55,596 nucleotides of DNA from Mucilaginibacter sp. UBA5151 (lineage in GTDB: Bacteria; Bacteroidota; Bacteroidia; Sphingobacteriales; Sphingobacteriaceae), in contig DHXR01000064.1 in NCBI GenBank assembly GCA_002413785.1, positions 87,055 through 142,650 on the forward strand, given 5' to 3'. Below the pieces are notes generated by a model. It saw only the letters and a program-made list of their open reading frames with translations. It had not been told where the DNA came from and searched no databases. Every line of letters begins with the position of its first letter. Within the stretch, counting starts at the first letter, position 1. Shown here piece after piece: positions 33,527 through 42,391 of this stretch. The position numbers were made by a program, and so were the translations under genes.

Positions 33527-34357
33527 TTATTTATTCTTGTGCGATGCAGCAAATGTTTGTACAATGCTGAATCCTGTTTCGTCAATAGCATAAGTCAGCT
33601 TGTCAATTTTTGACGTAAAAACGTTATACATTACAATTGAAGTTGCCGAAGTACCGATACCAAATGCAGTATTTACAAGGGCTTCTGAAATCGCAGTTGA
33701 TAATGCTGTTGTATTTGGCGCACCCGAAGTTGCTAAGGCCGCGAATGCACGGATCATACCAAGTACTGTTCCTAACAGACCGGTTAATGTACCGATTGAT
33801 ACCAGGGTAGCAATAACAGTTAAGTTTTGCTCAAGCATCGGCATTTCAAGTGATGTAGCTTCTTCGATATCTTTTTGGATAGCTAAAGTTTTTTGGTCAA
33901 CGTCAAGGCCTGCTTCTGCTTCCATTTCGCTGTATTTTTTCAAAGCCGATTTGATAACGTTTGCAACAGAACCTTTTTGTTTGTCGCATTCGCTTTTTGC
34001 AGCTTCAATATTACCTGCGTTAAGGGCGCTTTGTACTTTTCTTACAAAAACGTCCACGCTGCCTGTTCCGGATGCTTTGCCAATAACAACAAAACGTTCA
34101 ATTGAAAACACGATTACAGTCAGTACGTAAGACATGATAAGCGGTACCAGGAACCCTCCCCTGTGAATAGTTCCGTAAATGTCTGGTGTACCGTGCTCTA
34201 CATCGCCTCCTTCAAAATGACTTGAATCGCCCAAAATGAAAATGAAAATTACGATTGCAACTGCGAGACAGATAGGAATAGTCAATGTTGCAAATATGCC
34301 TGCTTTTGAGCCTTCTTTTTTAACAGGAATAGTTGGTTTTGTTGGTGCGTTTGCCAT
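33527..34357 (-). CDS. exbB: ExbB/TolQ/MotA proton channel protein
   Basis: The 276-residue protein has an N-terminal helix (ATLTIPICLAVAIVIFIFIL), a second helix near residue 85 (VPLIMSYVLTVIVFSIERFV), and the MotA_ExbB channel region VIATLVSIGTLTGLLGTVLG with AFGIGTSATSIVMYNVF. It is the stator channel of the TonB motor and heads the operon exbB-exbD-exbD-tonB. The upstream 34359-34390 is a short TTTTAG tandem repeat. Confidence 0.94.
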   Translation of the reverse strand: MANAPTKPTIPVKKEGSKAGIFATLTIPICLAVAIVIFIFILGDSSHFEGGDVEHGTPDIYGTIHRGGFLVPLIMSYVLTVIVFSIERFVVIGKASGTGSVDVFVRKVQSALNAGNIEAAKSECDKQKGSVANVIKSALKKYSEMEAEAGLDVDQKTLAIQKDIEEATSLEMPMLEQNLTVIATLVSIGTLTGLLGTVLGMIRAFAALATSGAPNTTALSTAISEALVNTAFGIGTSATSIVMYNVFTSKIDKLTYAIDETGFSIVQTFAASHKNK

Positions 34358-34700
34358 TAGTTTTTAGTTTTAGTTTTTAGTTTTAGTTTATATTTATTTT
34401 TGTTTTAAATGCGAATTATTAGGGAATAACAAAAATAGAATTTTAATGAATTAAAAAAACATTTTTGTTATTCTTTATAATTTTTTAATTATCACTTCAT
34501 CAGTCAGGTACATTGGCCGATATATAACGTAATGAAAGATAAAAATTATCTGTTGTTCAAACAATTATTTTGCAATAAAACCTATTTTTTTTAATAATAG
34601 CAAACAATACCCTATAAAAATTATGTTACTAAACGCTAAAGCGGGATTTTGCGCCTTTTTTTTCATGATTCCGGGCATCGGCCCACCGCAAACTGACGCG
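34358..34700. other. AT-rich upstream region of the Ton operon
   Basis: This 343-bp gap holds a TTTTAG tandem repeat next to the exbB start and a possible minus-strand -7 box TATTTTTG (34437-34430), about 73 bp before the exbB ATG. The -33 part is unclear. I see no gene in it. Confidence 0.4.
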
Positions 34701-35036
34701 CTATCCCCCGGCCTTCTTAGCCTTAAAGCCGTCGGCCAGCAGCAGCGTTAATACTTTATCCCTGAAATCGCCCTGGATTAATATTTCGCCTTCTTTTACG
34801 GTTCCGCCCACGCCGCATTTGGATTTTAATTTTTTGCCTGTAAGTTCAAGGTCGGCATCCTGCCCAATAAAGCCGTTGATGCGGGTTACTAATTTCCCCC
34901 CGCCTTTCCTGTCGAGGTAGATCTTAAGGTTTTGCTGCTGGGGTGGCAGCGTTTGCGCAGATTGCCCTGAATTTTCCTGGTATTGAAAATCAGGGTCGGT
35001 AGAATAAACTACACCGGTAAAATTCTTTTTTGACAT
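34701..35036 (-). CDS. yciH: SUI1/eIF1-family translation factor (YciH-like)
   Basis: The 111-residue protein has the SUI1 fold: LKIYLDRKGGGKLVTRINGF, then LELTGKKLKSKCGVGGTVKE and GEILIQGDFRDKVLTLL. The N-terminal 35 residues are a Gln-rich linker. Bacterial YciH tunes start-codon selection under stress. It follows the lipid kinase gene, separated by two REP copies. Confidence 0.93.
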   Translation of the reverse strand: MSKKNFTGVVYSTDPDFQYQENSGQSAQTLPPQQQNLKIYLDRKGGGKLVTRINGFIGQDADLELTGKKLKSKCGVGGTVKEGEILIQGDFRDKVLTLLLADGFKAKKAGG

Positions 35037-35050
35037 TTCTTGTTTCTTTG

Positions 35051-35071
35051 CTGCGATGCATCGCGTCTGCC
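35051..35071 (+). repeat. Partial REP palindrome
   Basis: GCGATGCATCGCGTCTGC keeps the core and right arm of the REP dyad but has lost the left GAGAC arm and the GTAG foot. It pairs with a full copy 18 bp downstream. Confidence 0.6.
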
Positions 35072-35088
35072 AACAATTACCTTCTTTC

Positions 35089-35114
35089 GGAGACGCGATG
35101 CATCGCGTCTCTAC
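35089..35114 (+). repeat. REP palindrome that supplies the lipid kinase stop codon
   Basis: The dyad GAGACGCGATGCATCGCGTC closes with CTCTAC. On the minus strand CTAC reads GTAG, and its TAG (35113-35111) is the in-frame stop of the lipid kinase gene. This is the same arrangement as at the GH3 gene. Confidence 0.8.
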
Positions 35115-36004
35115 ACGAGACTTTTAAAAGAAGCCCCCACAATTACCTTCAGCGAATGCGGGACAATCTCAATCAGTATATCGGTATCTATTATTTGCGG
35201 TTCCCCGTCAAGGTGTACAGGCCCGGGTTTGGCGCGTTTAACTTTTATGGTTTTACCCTGAATAATCTCAACATATTTTGTTTTGTCGGCTGTTTTTGTG
35301 ATCATCCGGATACCCATCTCAACAAAACGCCATAAGGGGAACTTTTTTATCACGCAAATATCCAACAGCCCGTCCTGCACCGACGCATTTGGCGAAATAT
35401 GGGCGTTATTGCCGTACTGTGATGAATTTGCAAAACTCAGCATAAATGCTTCACGCTCATGAACTTTGCCATCAATTTCGAGCCGGTATAGTTGAGGCTC
35501 ATATTTATTAACCTCCTCAAAGGATGATTTGATATAAGTTATGAAGCCCCGTTTTTTTCCGTGTGAGAACACTTCGCTGATATGGGCGTCAAAGCCCATC
35601 CCGGCCATATTGAAAAATGGCTGCCCGTTTAGCCTGGCCGAATCTATCGTTTCAACAGATCCCGAACTAAGGTTTTTAATTGCCTGCCCGGCATTCATGG
35701 AAATACCCAGGAAACGCGACAAGCCGTTGCCCGAACCATAAGGAATTATCCCCAATATGGTATCGGTACCAACTATTGCCGATGCAACCTCATTTACGGT
35801 GCCATCGCCGCCTACGGCTACCACGATGTCGAATTTGTTTACAGCTTCTTTAGCAATTTCCCTGGCATGTGCTATGCCATCGCTATAAACGATAATAGGT
35901 TCAAATTTAGCAGCATCAAGGTGTTTTTCGATCAGTTCCGGAACGCCGTCCTTCTTCTTCCCGCCCGATATAGGGTTTATAATAAATAAAGCTTTCCTTT
36001 TCAA
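35111..36004 (-). CDS. Diacylglycerol kinase-family lipid kinase (YegS-like)
   Basis: The 297-residue cytosolic enzyme has the DAGK catalytic motif VVAVGGDGTVNEVASAIVG (about residues 60-78) and IPYGSGNGLSRFLGI. The C-terminal beta-sandwich has ANSSQYGNNAHISPNASVQD and the closing KPGPVHLDGEP. Such enzymes phosphorylate diacylglycerol, sphingoid bases or related lipids; Sphingobacteriaceae do make sphingolipids, but the substrate is not visible. Its TAG stop comes from a REP palindrome. Confidence 0.92.
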   Translation of the reverse strand: MKRKALFIINPISGGKKKDGVPELIEKHLDAAKFEPIIVYSDGIAHAREIAKEAVNKFDIVVAVGGDGTVNEVASAIVGTDTILGIIPYGSGNGLSRFLGISMNAGQAIKNLSSGSVETIDSARLNGQPFFNMAGMGFDAHISEVFSHGKKRGFITYIKSSFEEVNKYEPQLYRLEIDGKVHEREAFMLSFANSSQYGNNAHISPNASVQDGLLDICVIKKFPLWRFVEMGIRMITKTADKTKYVEIIQGKTIKVKRAKPGPVHLDGEPQIIDTDILIEIVPHSLKVIVGASFKSLV

Positions 36005-36080
36005 CTACATGTAATTTCTGCCGGCAAAAGTAAATGTATTTTCGGCTTTTGTAAAAATTGTTTTATTTTAGCGGCCTGAA

Positions 36081-36168
36081 TGTGGACTGATTTAATTGCC
36101 CGTCACGTCCCGATAACTGTCGGGATCGGGACATACCGGATTGCAACCACGTAAAAAAGTGCTAAAAC
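36081..36168 (+). promoter_or_regulatory. SAM-II type riboswitch in the metK leader
   Basis: The conserved SAM-II blocks are present in order: GTGG (36082-36085), CTGATTTAA (36087-36095), TTGCAACCACGT (36141-36152), then AAAAAAGTGCTAAAACC (36152-36168). GTGG can pair with CCAC to make P1. Between the second and third blocks is an extra hairpin built on TCCCGA/TCGGGA, longer than in the compact alphaproteobacterial examples. SAM-II aptamers bind S-adenosylmethionine and lower expression of Met or SAM genes; metK begins 75 bp downstream. Exact pseudoknot pairing was not modelled. Confidence 0.8.
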
Positions 36169-36242
36169 CATGCTTCTTTTTACTTCAATCCCTTAAGTCT
36201 TTTCTGTTCATATCAACGTTTTAAATTTACATTATAAGATTT

Positions 36243-37493
36243 ATGTCATATTTATTTACCTCAGAATCCGTATCAGAAGGACATCCGGATAAAGTTGCCG
36301 ACCAGATATCGGATGCTTTGATTGATCATTTTTTAGCTTTTGACCCCGAGTCTAAAGTAGCCTGCGAAACCCTGGTTACAACAGGCCTGGTTGTTTTAGC
36401 CGGCGAAGTGAAATCAAATGCTTATCTTGATGTTCAGAAAATTGCCCGCGAGGTAATCAACAAAATTGGCTATACCAAGGGCGAGTACATGTTCGACGGC
36501 AGCTCATGCGGTGTGTTATCAGCGATCCACGAACAGTCGCCGGATATTAACCAGGGTGTCGACCGCACCGCCAAAGAAGAGCAGGGCGCAGGCGACCAGG
36601 GCATGATGTTTGGTTACGCCACCAGCGAAACCGATAATTATATGCCATTGGCATTGGATATTGCCCACGCACTCTTAATTGAGCTTGCAGCTATCCGCCG
36701 CGAGGACAGCGACATCAAATACCTTCGCCCGGATGCAAAATCGCAGGTAACGCTGGAATATGATGATGACAACAAGCCCGTAAGGATCGACGCCATTGTT
36801 ATATCAACCCAGCACGATGATTTTGACGAAGAACAAACTATGCTGGCTAAAATCAGTAAAGATATTATCAGCATCCTTATCCCAAGGGTAAAAGCAAAAT
36901 ATCCTAAATACGCCCATTTTTTTAATGATAATATTAAATACCATATTAACCCTACAGGCAAGTTTGTTATTGGCGGACCGCACGGTGATACCGGCTTAAC
37001 AGGCCGTAAAATTATTGTTGATACTTACGGCGGCAAAGGCGCCCATGGCGGCGGTGCTTTTTCGGGCAAGGACCCGTCAAAGGTTGACCGTTCTGCTGCT
37101 TATGCAACACGCCACATTGCTAAAAACCTGGTTGCGGCCGGTGTTGCCAGCGAAGTATTAGTGCAGGTATCTTATGCTATCGGCGTAGCCCAGCCCATGG
37201 GTATTTATGTAAACACTTACGGAACAGGTAAAGTTGGTTTGCACGATGGTGAAATTGCCCAAAAGGTAGAGGCCATATTTAACATGACCCCTTATGCGAT
37301 TGAAACCCGTTTTAAACTGCGTAACCCTATATACAGCGAAACTGCCGCTTACGGCCACTTCGGCAAACCGAGCCAGGTAGTAACCAAAACTTTTGTAAGC
37401 CCCGAAGGCCGCGTAGTAACAAAAGAAGTTGAACTGTTTACCTGGGAAAAACTTGATTTCGTAGATAAGGTGAAACAAGCCTTTGGCTTGTAG
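36243..37493 (+). CDS. metK: S-adenosylmethionine synthetase
   Basis: MetK makes S-adenosylmethionine from methionine and ATP. The 416-residue protein has SEGHPDKVADQISDALID with the ATP-site histidine, GAGDQGMMFGYA, and GGPHGDTGLTGRKIIVDTYG followed by HGGGAFSGKDPSKVDRS. It is slightly longer than E. coli MetK (384). It stands alone behind a SAM-II riboswitch, a direct product-feedback arrangement. Confidence 0.97.
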   Translation: MSYLFTSESVSEGHPDKVADQISDALIDHFLAFDPESKVACETLVTTGLVVLAGEVKSNAYLDVQKIAREVINKIGYTKGEYMFDGSSCGVLSAIHEQSPDINQGVDRTAKEEQGAGDQGMMFGYATSETDNYMPLALDIAHALLIELAAIRREDSDIKYLRPDAKSQVTLEYDDDNKPVRIDAIVISTQHDDFDEEQTMLAKISKDIISILIPRVKAKYPKYAHFFNDNIKYHINPTGKFVIGGPHGDTGLTGRKIIVDTYGGKGAHGGGAFSGKDPSKVDRSAAYATRHIAKNLVAAGVASEVLVQVSYAIGVAQPMGIYVNTYGTGKVGLHDGEIAQKVEAIFNMTPYAIETRFKLRNPIYSETAAYGHFGKPSQVVTKTFVSPEGRVVTKEVELFTWEKLDFVDKVKQAFGL

Positions 37494-37500
37494 GGTCAGT

Positions 37501-37549
37501 GGTGAGAAGTGAGTAGTGAGTTTTTTTTACTCACTTCTCACTACTCACC
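37501..37549. terminator. Inverted repeat between convergent metK and CGNR gene
   Basis: GGTGAGAAGTGAGTAGTGAG, an 8-T stretch, and CTCACTTCTCACTACTCACC form a long stem with the T run in the loop. The repeat of GTGAGAAGTGAG and GTGAGTAGTGAG allows two alternative pairings. It starts 8 bp after the metK stop, and its far arm is 11 bp from the CGNR gene stop. Confidence 0.5.
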
Positions 37550-37559
37550 ATTCACCAAC

Positions 37560-38216
37560 TCAGCCCGTCACGCTGAAGCAGCGCTGATAATATTTTGTTG
37601 ACCGCCGGACGCTCCCGCAGGTTAAGGGGTTGCAATACCGCCGGTTGCGGTTTTTCGTTTTATCCAGATAAAAGCTGCCGCAGTGACATTTTTTAATAAA
37701 CTGTACATCTGCCGACATTAAGAAATCCCCCGCGTATTTTATGATCAGCCATAGCGGGAAGGCCATTTCCTCGTCCACATTGTGCCATACTTTGCGTAAG
37801 CCATAAGCAGTCATTTCAAAGCGTAAATGCTTATTTGCTTCAATATTAATCGTATTAAACTCTTCAATTACCCTATGGTGCACTGGCTCATTACTCATCA
37901 GGCAGTAAATTAAATCATACAGCATTTCGCGGGCAAGTATTACCTGGTTTACGATACCCGCCGCCTCCTGCACATAGCAATTCCCTTCAATCTCTAACAG
38001 GTTATGTGTATCCTGGTCAATCAGCCTGATTTCATAACACCACGTTAAAAAGTCCTCATAAGTGTTTATGTAATTTTTAGTATTGGCAGTATCCCTGTTT
38101 CTGCAGGTGTTTAACAATTGAAGTACCGGGATGTCGCCGTCGAGGGGGCACAGATCGGTGGGGGCATAGCGCAAAATTCGTTGCGGGATGAAGTGGGTAA
38201 GACTGGATTTTGTCAT
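37560..38216 (-). CDS. ABATE/CGNR zinc-finger transcription regulator
   Basis: The 218-residue protein has an N-terminal alpha-helical ABATE-like domain (about residues 28-165, with NTYEDFLTWCYEIRLIDQ). It ends in a CGNR zinc finger: CHCGSFYLDKTKNRNRRYC followed by CGSVRRSTKYYQR (residues 175-213), with four Cys ligands. This class is annotated as stress-induced transcription regulators. A phased array of palindromes begins 19 bp upstream of its start and is a natural candidate for autoregulation (inference). Confidence 0.85.
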   Translation of the reverse strand: MTKSSLTHFIPQRILRYAPTDLCPLDGDIPVLQLLNTCRNRDTANTKNYINTYEDFLTWCYEIRLIDQDTHNLLEIEGNCYVQEAAGIVNQVILAREMLYDLIYCLMSNEPVHHRVIEEFNTINIEANKHLRFEMTAYGLRKVWHNVDEEMAFPLWLIIKYAGDFLMSADVQFIKKCHCGSFYLDKTKNRNRRYCNPLTCGSVRRSTKYYQRCFSVTG

Positions 38217-38234
38217 TTTTTTTAAGTTTTATTA

Positions 38235-38474
38235 TGGAAAAAAGAGATTTAGGGGGGTGATAGAAACAGCAATTCCGAAGGCTAAAAGCGTTTAGGGTGT
38301 GATAAACCAAATTTTCGCGAAGGCTAAAAGCATTTAGGGTGTGATAAAAAATCCAGATCTGAAGGCTAAACCTGTTTAGGATATGATAAAAATTTCATTT
38401 CTGAAGGCTAAATGCGTTTAGGGTGTGATAAAAAATGCAGATCTGAAGGCTAAACGCGTTTAGGCTATGGTGAT
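38235..38474 (-). promoter_or_regulatory. Six-unit, 42-bp-phased palindrome array upstream of the CGNR gene
   Basis: Five clear units start at 38277, 38319, 38361, 38403 and 38445, exactly 42 bp apart, and a degenerate sixth starts at 38235. Each 30-bp unit reads GAAGGCTAAA, four variable bases, TTTAGGGTGTGATAAA. The core is a dyad; in the last unit CTAAACGCGTTTAG is perfectly palindromic. Spacers are 12 bp, and two of them share GCAGATCT or CCAGATCT. A 42-bp period is four helical turns, so all dyads face the same side of the DNA. It precedes a regulator gene, suggesting an operator array. Confidence 0.7.
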
Positions 38475-38553
38475 ATTTTCAATTTTTTACTACCATAAGA
38501 TTGCACAAAAGACCCTTCATTGCACAGAAACGATCATTTTAAGAACAAACGTC

Positions 38554-38585
38554 GTAGAGACGCCCCGATAAGTCGGGCGTCTCTG
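38554..38585 (+). repeat. REP palindrome, GC-rich subtype
   Basis: GTAGAGACGCCCCGA, a short loop, and TCGGGCGTCTC form the stem. It has the same GTAG foot and GAGACGC arm as the ATGCAT-core REPs but a CCCCGA core. The other copy of this subtype is at 45511-45542. Confidence 0.7.
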
Positions 38586-38731
38586 GAATTTGACTTATGA
38601 GAATTTTTTTGTTTTTCCTTTTTTTGTCCGGCTTCAGTAAACCAGACGAAAAGGGCTGCCGGAAATGATCAGCAGCATAAGCCAAAGGTAAGAAATTTTG
38701 CTAATATATTTAGCGTGGAATTGGTTCAATA

Positions 38732-38829
38732 TTGTCTGAACCATGATCCGTAGGATTAAAAGATTACAGGATTAAACGACGATTTTAAATCCTATAATCC
38801 TAAAATCCAATGAATCATGGTTCAGACAA
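38732..38829. mobile_element. 98-bp repeat with 16-bp perfect TIRs
   Basis: TTGTCTGAACCATGAT (38732-38747) and its exact inverse (38814-38829) bound 66 bp made of ATCC-rich sub-repeats (AGGATTAAAAGATTACAGG, ATCCTATAATCCTAAAATCC). A second copy with one TIR mismatch lies at 42585-42676. It has no coding capacity. Confidence 0.75.
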
Positions 38830-39056
38830 ATAATTTAGTATTTCAATACAATATAACCTGTTTTGTGCTTCGCCACCCCATTCACGCTGTAATCCAATGC
38901 GTAAAAATACGTACCAGGCACCTGCGCCACTCACCACAAATTGTGCATTTTTGTAACAAACACAATCAATCAGGTGTCATAAAAAAAAAGCAAAATCATA
39001 CACAAACAATTTTGCCGTTATAATATTTATATTTGTACACTTAATTTTAATCAGAC

Positions 39057-39311
39057 ATGCCAGAGTTACTTAGTTTCCTGATTACTGCTATTTTAGTTTT
39101 ATACATTATACGCAGTGTGGCGCGTATAATAATGCCCATGCTTTTTCAAAGTGTAGTTAACAAAGCACAGCAGCAACAACAAAACAAGCAGCAAAATTAC
39201 CGGAGCAACACAAAAACAGAAAAAATAAAGGTCGACTACGTACCAAAGACAAATAAAGGCACTGTTCCCGATTCGGAAGGCGAATTTGTTGACTATGAAG
39301 AGATAAAATAA
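39057..39311 (+). CDS. DUF4834 family protein
   Basis: The 84-residue protein has one N-terminal membrane helix (about residues 3-24, LLSFLITAILVLYIIRSVAR), a Gln- and Asn-rich linker (KAQQQQQNKQQNY) and a conserved acidic end (GEFVDYEEIK). These are the features of DUF4834, a Bacteroidota family of unknown function. It lies 5 bp before the next small membrane gene. Confidence 0.8.
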   Translation: MPELLSFLITAILVLYIIRSVARIIMPMLFQSVVNKAQQQQQNKQQNYRSNTKTEKIKVDYVPKTNKGTVPDSEGEFVDYEEIK

Positions 39312-39316
39312 ACTTT

Positions 39317-39595
39317 ATGATACCAGAAGAAGTATTTAAACGCCGGCCACGACATAATAATACTCCTGAATCTATACTTCTGATTATCGCTAATTTTATC
39401 GTTGTAGCTGTTGCCGAATCATTATTTGTAAATAAGCACCATGTAAGCTGGTTTTTTTGGATTATCATCGGCTTGCTTGCTGTATATAATTTTTTTACCA
39501 TCCGCAAATACCGCGAAGAATTTAACAAGCTTACCGTCATTTCTTACGCTTTAAGCGTTGCTATACTTATAGCGGTGTTTTTCCTTATGAGGTAA
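39317..39595 (+). CDS. Small three-helix membrane protein
   Basis: The 92-residue protein has a basic start (KRRPRHNN) and hydrophobic helices at about residues 19-36, 45-62 and 74-91. It follows the DUF4834 gene by 5 bp and is probably co-transcribed with it. I do not recognise a family. Function unknown. Confidence 0.7.
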   Translation: MIPEEVFKRRPRHNNTPESILLIIANFIVVAVAESLFVNKHHVSWFFWIIIGLLAVYNFFTIRKYREEFNKLTVISYALSVAILIAVFFLMR

Positions 39596-39655
39596 AAAAT
39601 AGTTGATTGGGTTAGATTGAGTTGATTAGGTGAGTTGTAATTGTTAAAGTCATTT

Positions 39656-39733
39656 ATAACTTTTACAACCCTTACAACCTCTACAACTTATTACAACCCT
39701 TACAACTCCTACAACCTTTACAACTTATTTCAA
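39656..39733 (+). repeat. TTACAACC-type tandem repeat
   Basis: About eight degenerate units of TTACAACCC, CTACAACCT and TTACAACTT follow each other between the small membrane gene and the YfhO gene. A second tract of the same unit lies at 42862-42902. Confidence 0.6.
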
Positions 39734-39812
39734 CCCAATAAAAAACTAATAATTCCTATTCTCACACAAATTTCTATTTTTGAAGATTATATAATCCCTT
39801 TAAAAAACTTAG

Positions 39813-42302
39813 ATGAATAATTGGTTCAAGCGGAATGGCATTCACTTTTTGATTGCAGCAATCTTTTTAATGATATGCTTTATTTATTTTTTACCTGCAT
39901 TTCAGGGTAAAGCATTAGGACAGGGCGATGTATTGGGCGCCCAGTCAACCCAAAAAGAAGTAAATGATTACCGGGCAAAGGATACCACTATTTTGTGGAC
40001 AAACCAGATATACGGGGGGATGCCAACCTTCCAGATCTGGGCGCCATACCCTGGAAATATCACTACATGGATAGTAAAAGGCTTAACGGCCACTTTTCCT
40101 AATCCGCTTTATATCGTATTCCTATTATTGTTCGGTGCCTATTTTTTATTCAACGTTTTAAAACTCAACCCATGGATAGCGGCAGCGGGGGCTGTTGCAT
40201 TTACATTTTCTTCATATAACATAATACTGCTCGCCGCGGGCCATACAAACCAAATTTTTGCTATCGCCTTTTTTGCACCGATTCTGGCAAGCATCATTTT
40301 AGTATTAAGGGGCAAATATTGGCTTGGAAGCTCGCTTTTGGTATTCTTTTTAGCAATGGAGATCCGTGCCAATCATATTCAGATGACCTATTATCTGCTG
40401 ATAGCCATTTTGATACTCATCGGTATTGAGCTTTATCAGGCCTTTAAAAATAAAACTACCGCAGCATTTTTAAGGTCACTCGTATTTATTGCTTGTGCTG
40501 TAATTATTGCTGTTGCAGTAAATGCTTCCCTATTGTGGAGCACTTACTCGTATGGTAAAGACACTATCCGGGGGCAATCAAACCTAACCCAAAATACAAA
40601 GGCGCCGAGTAATGGCTTGTCTAAGGATTACGCTTACGAATACAGTCAGACAGTTGGAGAAAACTTAACCTTTTTAGTGCCAAATGCTTATGGTGGCGAT
40701 ACAGGGCTTGGGTCAATCGACTTTCAGAATTCTGAACTTTTAAAAGCGCTACAGGGTGCACAAATAAACCAGCAACAGTTTCAGGTGCTGTCTCAGCAAC
40801 TATCCTCCTATTGGGGAGATAAAACTTTAACAAGCGGGCCGCACTATTTAGGCGCTGTAATATGTTTCCTGTTCATTTTTGGCTTGTTTATTGTTAAAAA
40901 CCGTTTAAAATGGTGGTTATTAGCGACGGTTGTGCTTACCATGTTTTTGTCAATCGGAAGTTCTTTTCCTTATGTATCTGATCTGTTCTTCAACTATTTC
41001 CCGCTTTATAATAAATTCCGGGCGATTGAATCCATACTCGCGGTAACAGGCTTGTTTGTGCCGGTTTTGGCATTGCTTGCCATCGGCGAGTTAAGCACCG
41101 GAACAAACAAGGCGGAACTGTTCAAAAAATTAAAGATCGCTTTTTACATTACCGGGGGCCTCGCTTTGGTTTTGTTAGCAGTCCCTGAAATATTTTTAAG
41201 TTTTAAACAGAGCAGAGAGCTTGCCTTTTTAGGTCCGCTTACCCAGTTCTTAAACGGAAATAGCCAGGCCGCCGGCAATATTATGCGGGCGCTTCAAACC
41301 GACAGGGAAAACATTGAACGTTGGGATGCTTTCCGGTCGCTTATATTTATTGTGATAACCTTCGGCCTTCTGTGGGCATTTATTAAACAGAAGGTAAGTA
41401 CAAAGGTATTGTCGGTTGGTTTATTCGTGCTTATCCTTGCAGACTTATGGCAAATTGACAAACGGTACTTAAATGACGCTGTGTTTCAGGACAAACAGGA
41501 TACCGCGCAGGTAGTTAAGCCAAGGGAAGTTGATGAGTTTATAATGAGGGATACAGATCCTGATTTCCGCGTTTTTGATTTTACTGCGGATATTAAACGG
41601 GATACTTATAACCCTTTCTTTCATAAGTCTATCAGCGGTTATTCGGCAGCACGGTTAAAGCGTTACGATGAACTGATTGATAACCAGCTTGCTACAAATC
41701 CGCCAAATCATGACGTTTTGGACATGCTCAATACCAAATATATTATTACCCAGGACACCGGACGGAACTATAAAATGACCGCCAACCCAACAGCATGCGG
41801 GCACGCCTGGTTTGTAAAAAGCCTGAGGTATGCCAAAAATGCCGACGATGAGATGAAAGCAATTTCTGCTTTTGCACCGAAGGACGAAGCCATAGTTGAT
41901 CAGCAATACAAAAAATTGATTGATGAAAAAGTACAGACAGGCGGCGACCCGACCGCGACTATTAAACTGACAAATTATAACCCCGACCATTTAACTTATC
42001 AAAGCGGCTCAACTACGGCTCAGATCGCGGTTTTCTCAGAGATCTATTATAATAATGGCTGGAAAATGCTGATTGATGGCAAAGAATCGCCATATTTCCG
42101 TGCGGATTATGTTTTACGCGCTGCGGAAATCCCGCTGGGGAACCATAAGGTTGAATTTATTTTCCACCCTGCATCTTACTATACCGGCGAGAAAATTTCA
42201 ATTGCAGGTTCCATTATTCTCGTACTGGCCTTAGCAGGTGCAGTTTATTCGGAAACCAGAAGGAAGAAAGCGGTGGCAGTTGCCGAAAAAGCGAAAAAAT
42301 AG
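39813..42302 (+). CDS. YfhO-family membrane protein
   Basis: The 829-residue protein has a first helix at residues 9-29, then about eleven more helices to residue 560, a large periplasmic domain (about 570-790) and a final helix near 800 (ISIAGSIILVLALAGAVYS). The family segments GQGDVLGAQSTQKEVNDYRA and WTNQIYGGMPTFQIWAPYPG are typical of the Bacteroidota YfhO group. YfhO proteins resemble GT-C glycosyltransferases and are implicated in glycosylating lipoteichoic acid in Firmicutes; the substrate here is unknown. A TATTTTTG box (39775-39782) may be its promoter. Confidence 0.85.
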   Translation: MNNWFKRNGIHFLIAAIFLMICFIYFLPAFQGKALGQGDVLGAQSTQKEVNDYRAKDTTILWTNQIYGGMPTFQIWAPYPGNITTWIVKGLTATFPNPLYIVFLLLFGAYFLFNVLKLNPWIAAAGAVAFTFSSYNIILLAAGHTNQIFAIAFFAPILASIILVLRGKYWLGSSLLVFFLAMEIRANHIQMTYYLLIAILILIGIELYQAFKNKTTAAFLRSLVFIACAVIIAVAVNASLLWSTYSYGKDTIRGQSNLTQNTKAPSNGLSKDYAYEYSQTVGENLTFLVPNAYGGDTGLGSIDFQNSELLKALQGAQINQQQFQVLSQQLSSYWGDKTLTSGPHYLGAVICFLFIFGLFIVKNRLKWWLLATVVLTMFLSIGSSFPYVSDLFFNYFPLYNKFRAIESILAVTGLFVPVLALLAIGELSTGTNKAELFKKLKIAFYITGGLALVLLAVPEIFLSFKQSRELAFLGPLTQFLNGNSQAAGNIMRALQTDRENIERWDAFRSLIFIVITFGLLWAFIKQKVSTKVLSVGLFVLILADLWQIDKRYLNDAVFQDKQDTAQVVKPREVDEFIMRDTDPDFRVFDFTADIKRDTYNPFFHKSISGYSAARLKRYDELIDNQLATNPPNHDVLDMLNTKYIITQDTGRNYKMTANPTACGHAWFVKSLRYAKNADDEMKAISAFAPKDEAIVDQQYKKLIDEKVQTGGDPTATIKLTNYNPDHLTYQSGSTTAQIAVFSEIYYNNGWKMLIDGKESPYFRADYVLRAAEIPLGNHKVEFIFHPASYYTGEKISIAGSIILVLALAGAVYSETRRKKAVAVAEKAKK

Positions 42303-42391
42303 GTTTAAGAAATTGAGATTTGACAACTTTTAAAAAGTTGTCAAATCTTTTTATCCACAATATAATCTAAAGTAATTCGTAAATTTACATT

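Larger units (their letters stand above)
38475..39056. other. Intergenic region with REP and MITE-like repeat
   Basis: This 582-bp stretch between the divergent CGNR and DUF4834 genes holds a REP palindrome (38554-38585), a TIR-bounded repeat (38732-38829) and a possible DUF4834 promoter box TATATTTG (39028-39035). The open frame 38817-39023 starts inside the repeat and shows no protein-like pattern. No gene is seen. Confidence 0.5.

Noticed and set aside
38235..38474. CRISPR array
   Set aside because: Spacers are only 12 bp and partly alike, repeats are imperfect dyads, and no cas genes are near. An operator-type tandem array fits better.
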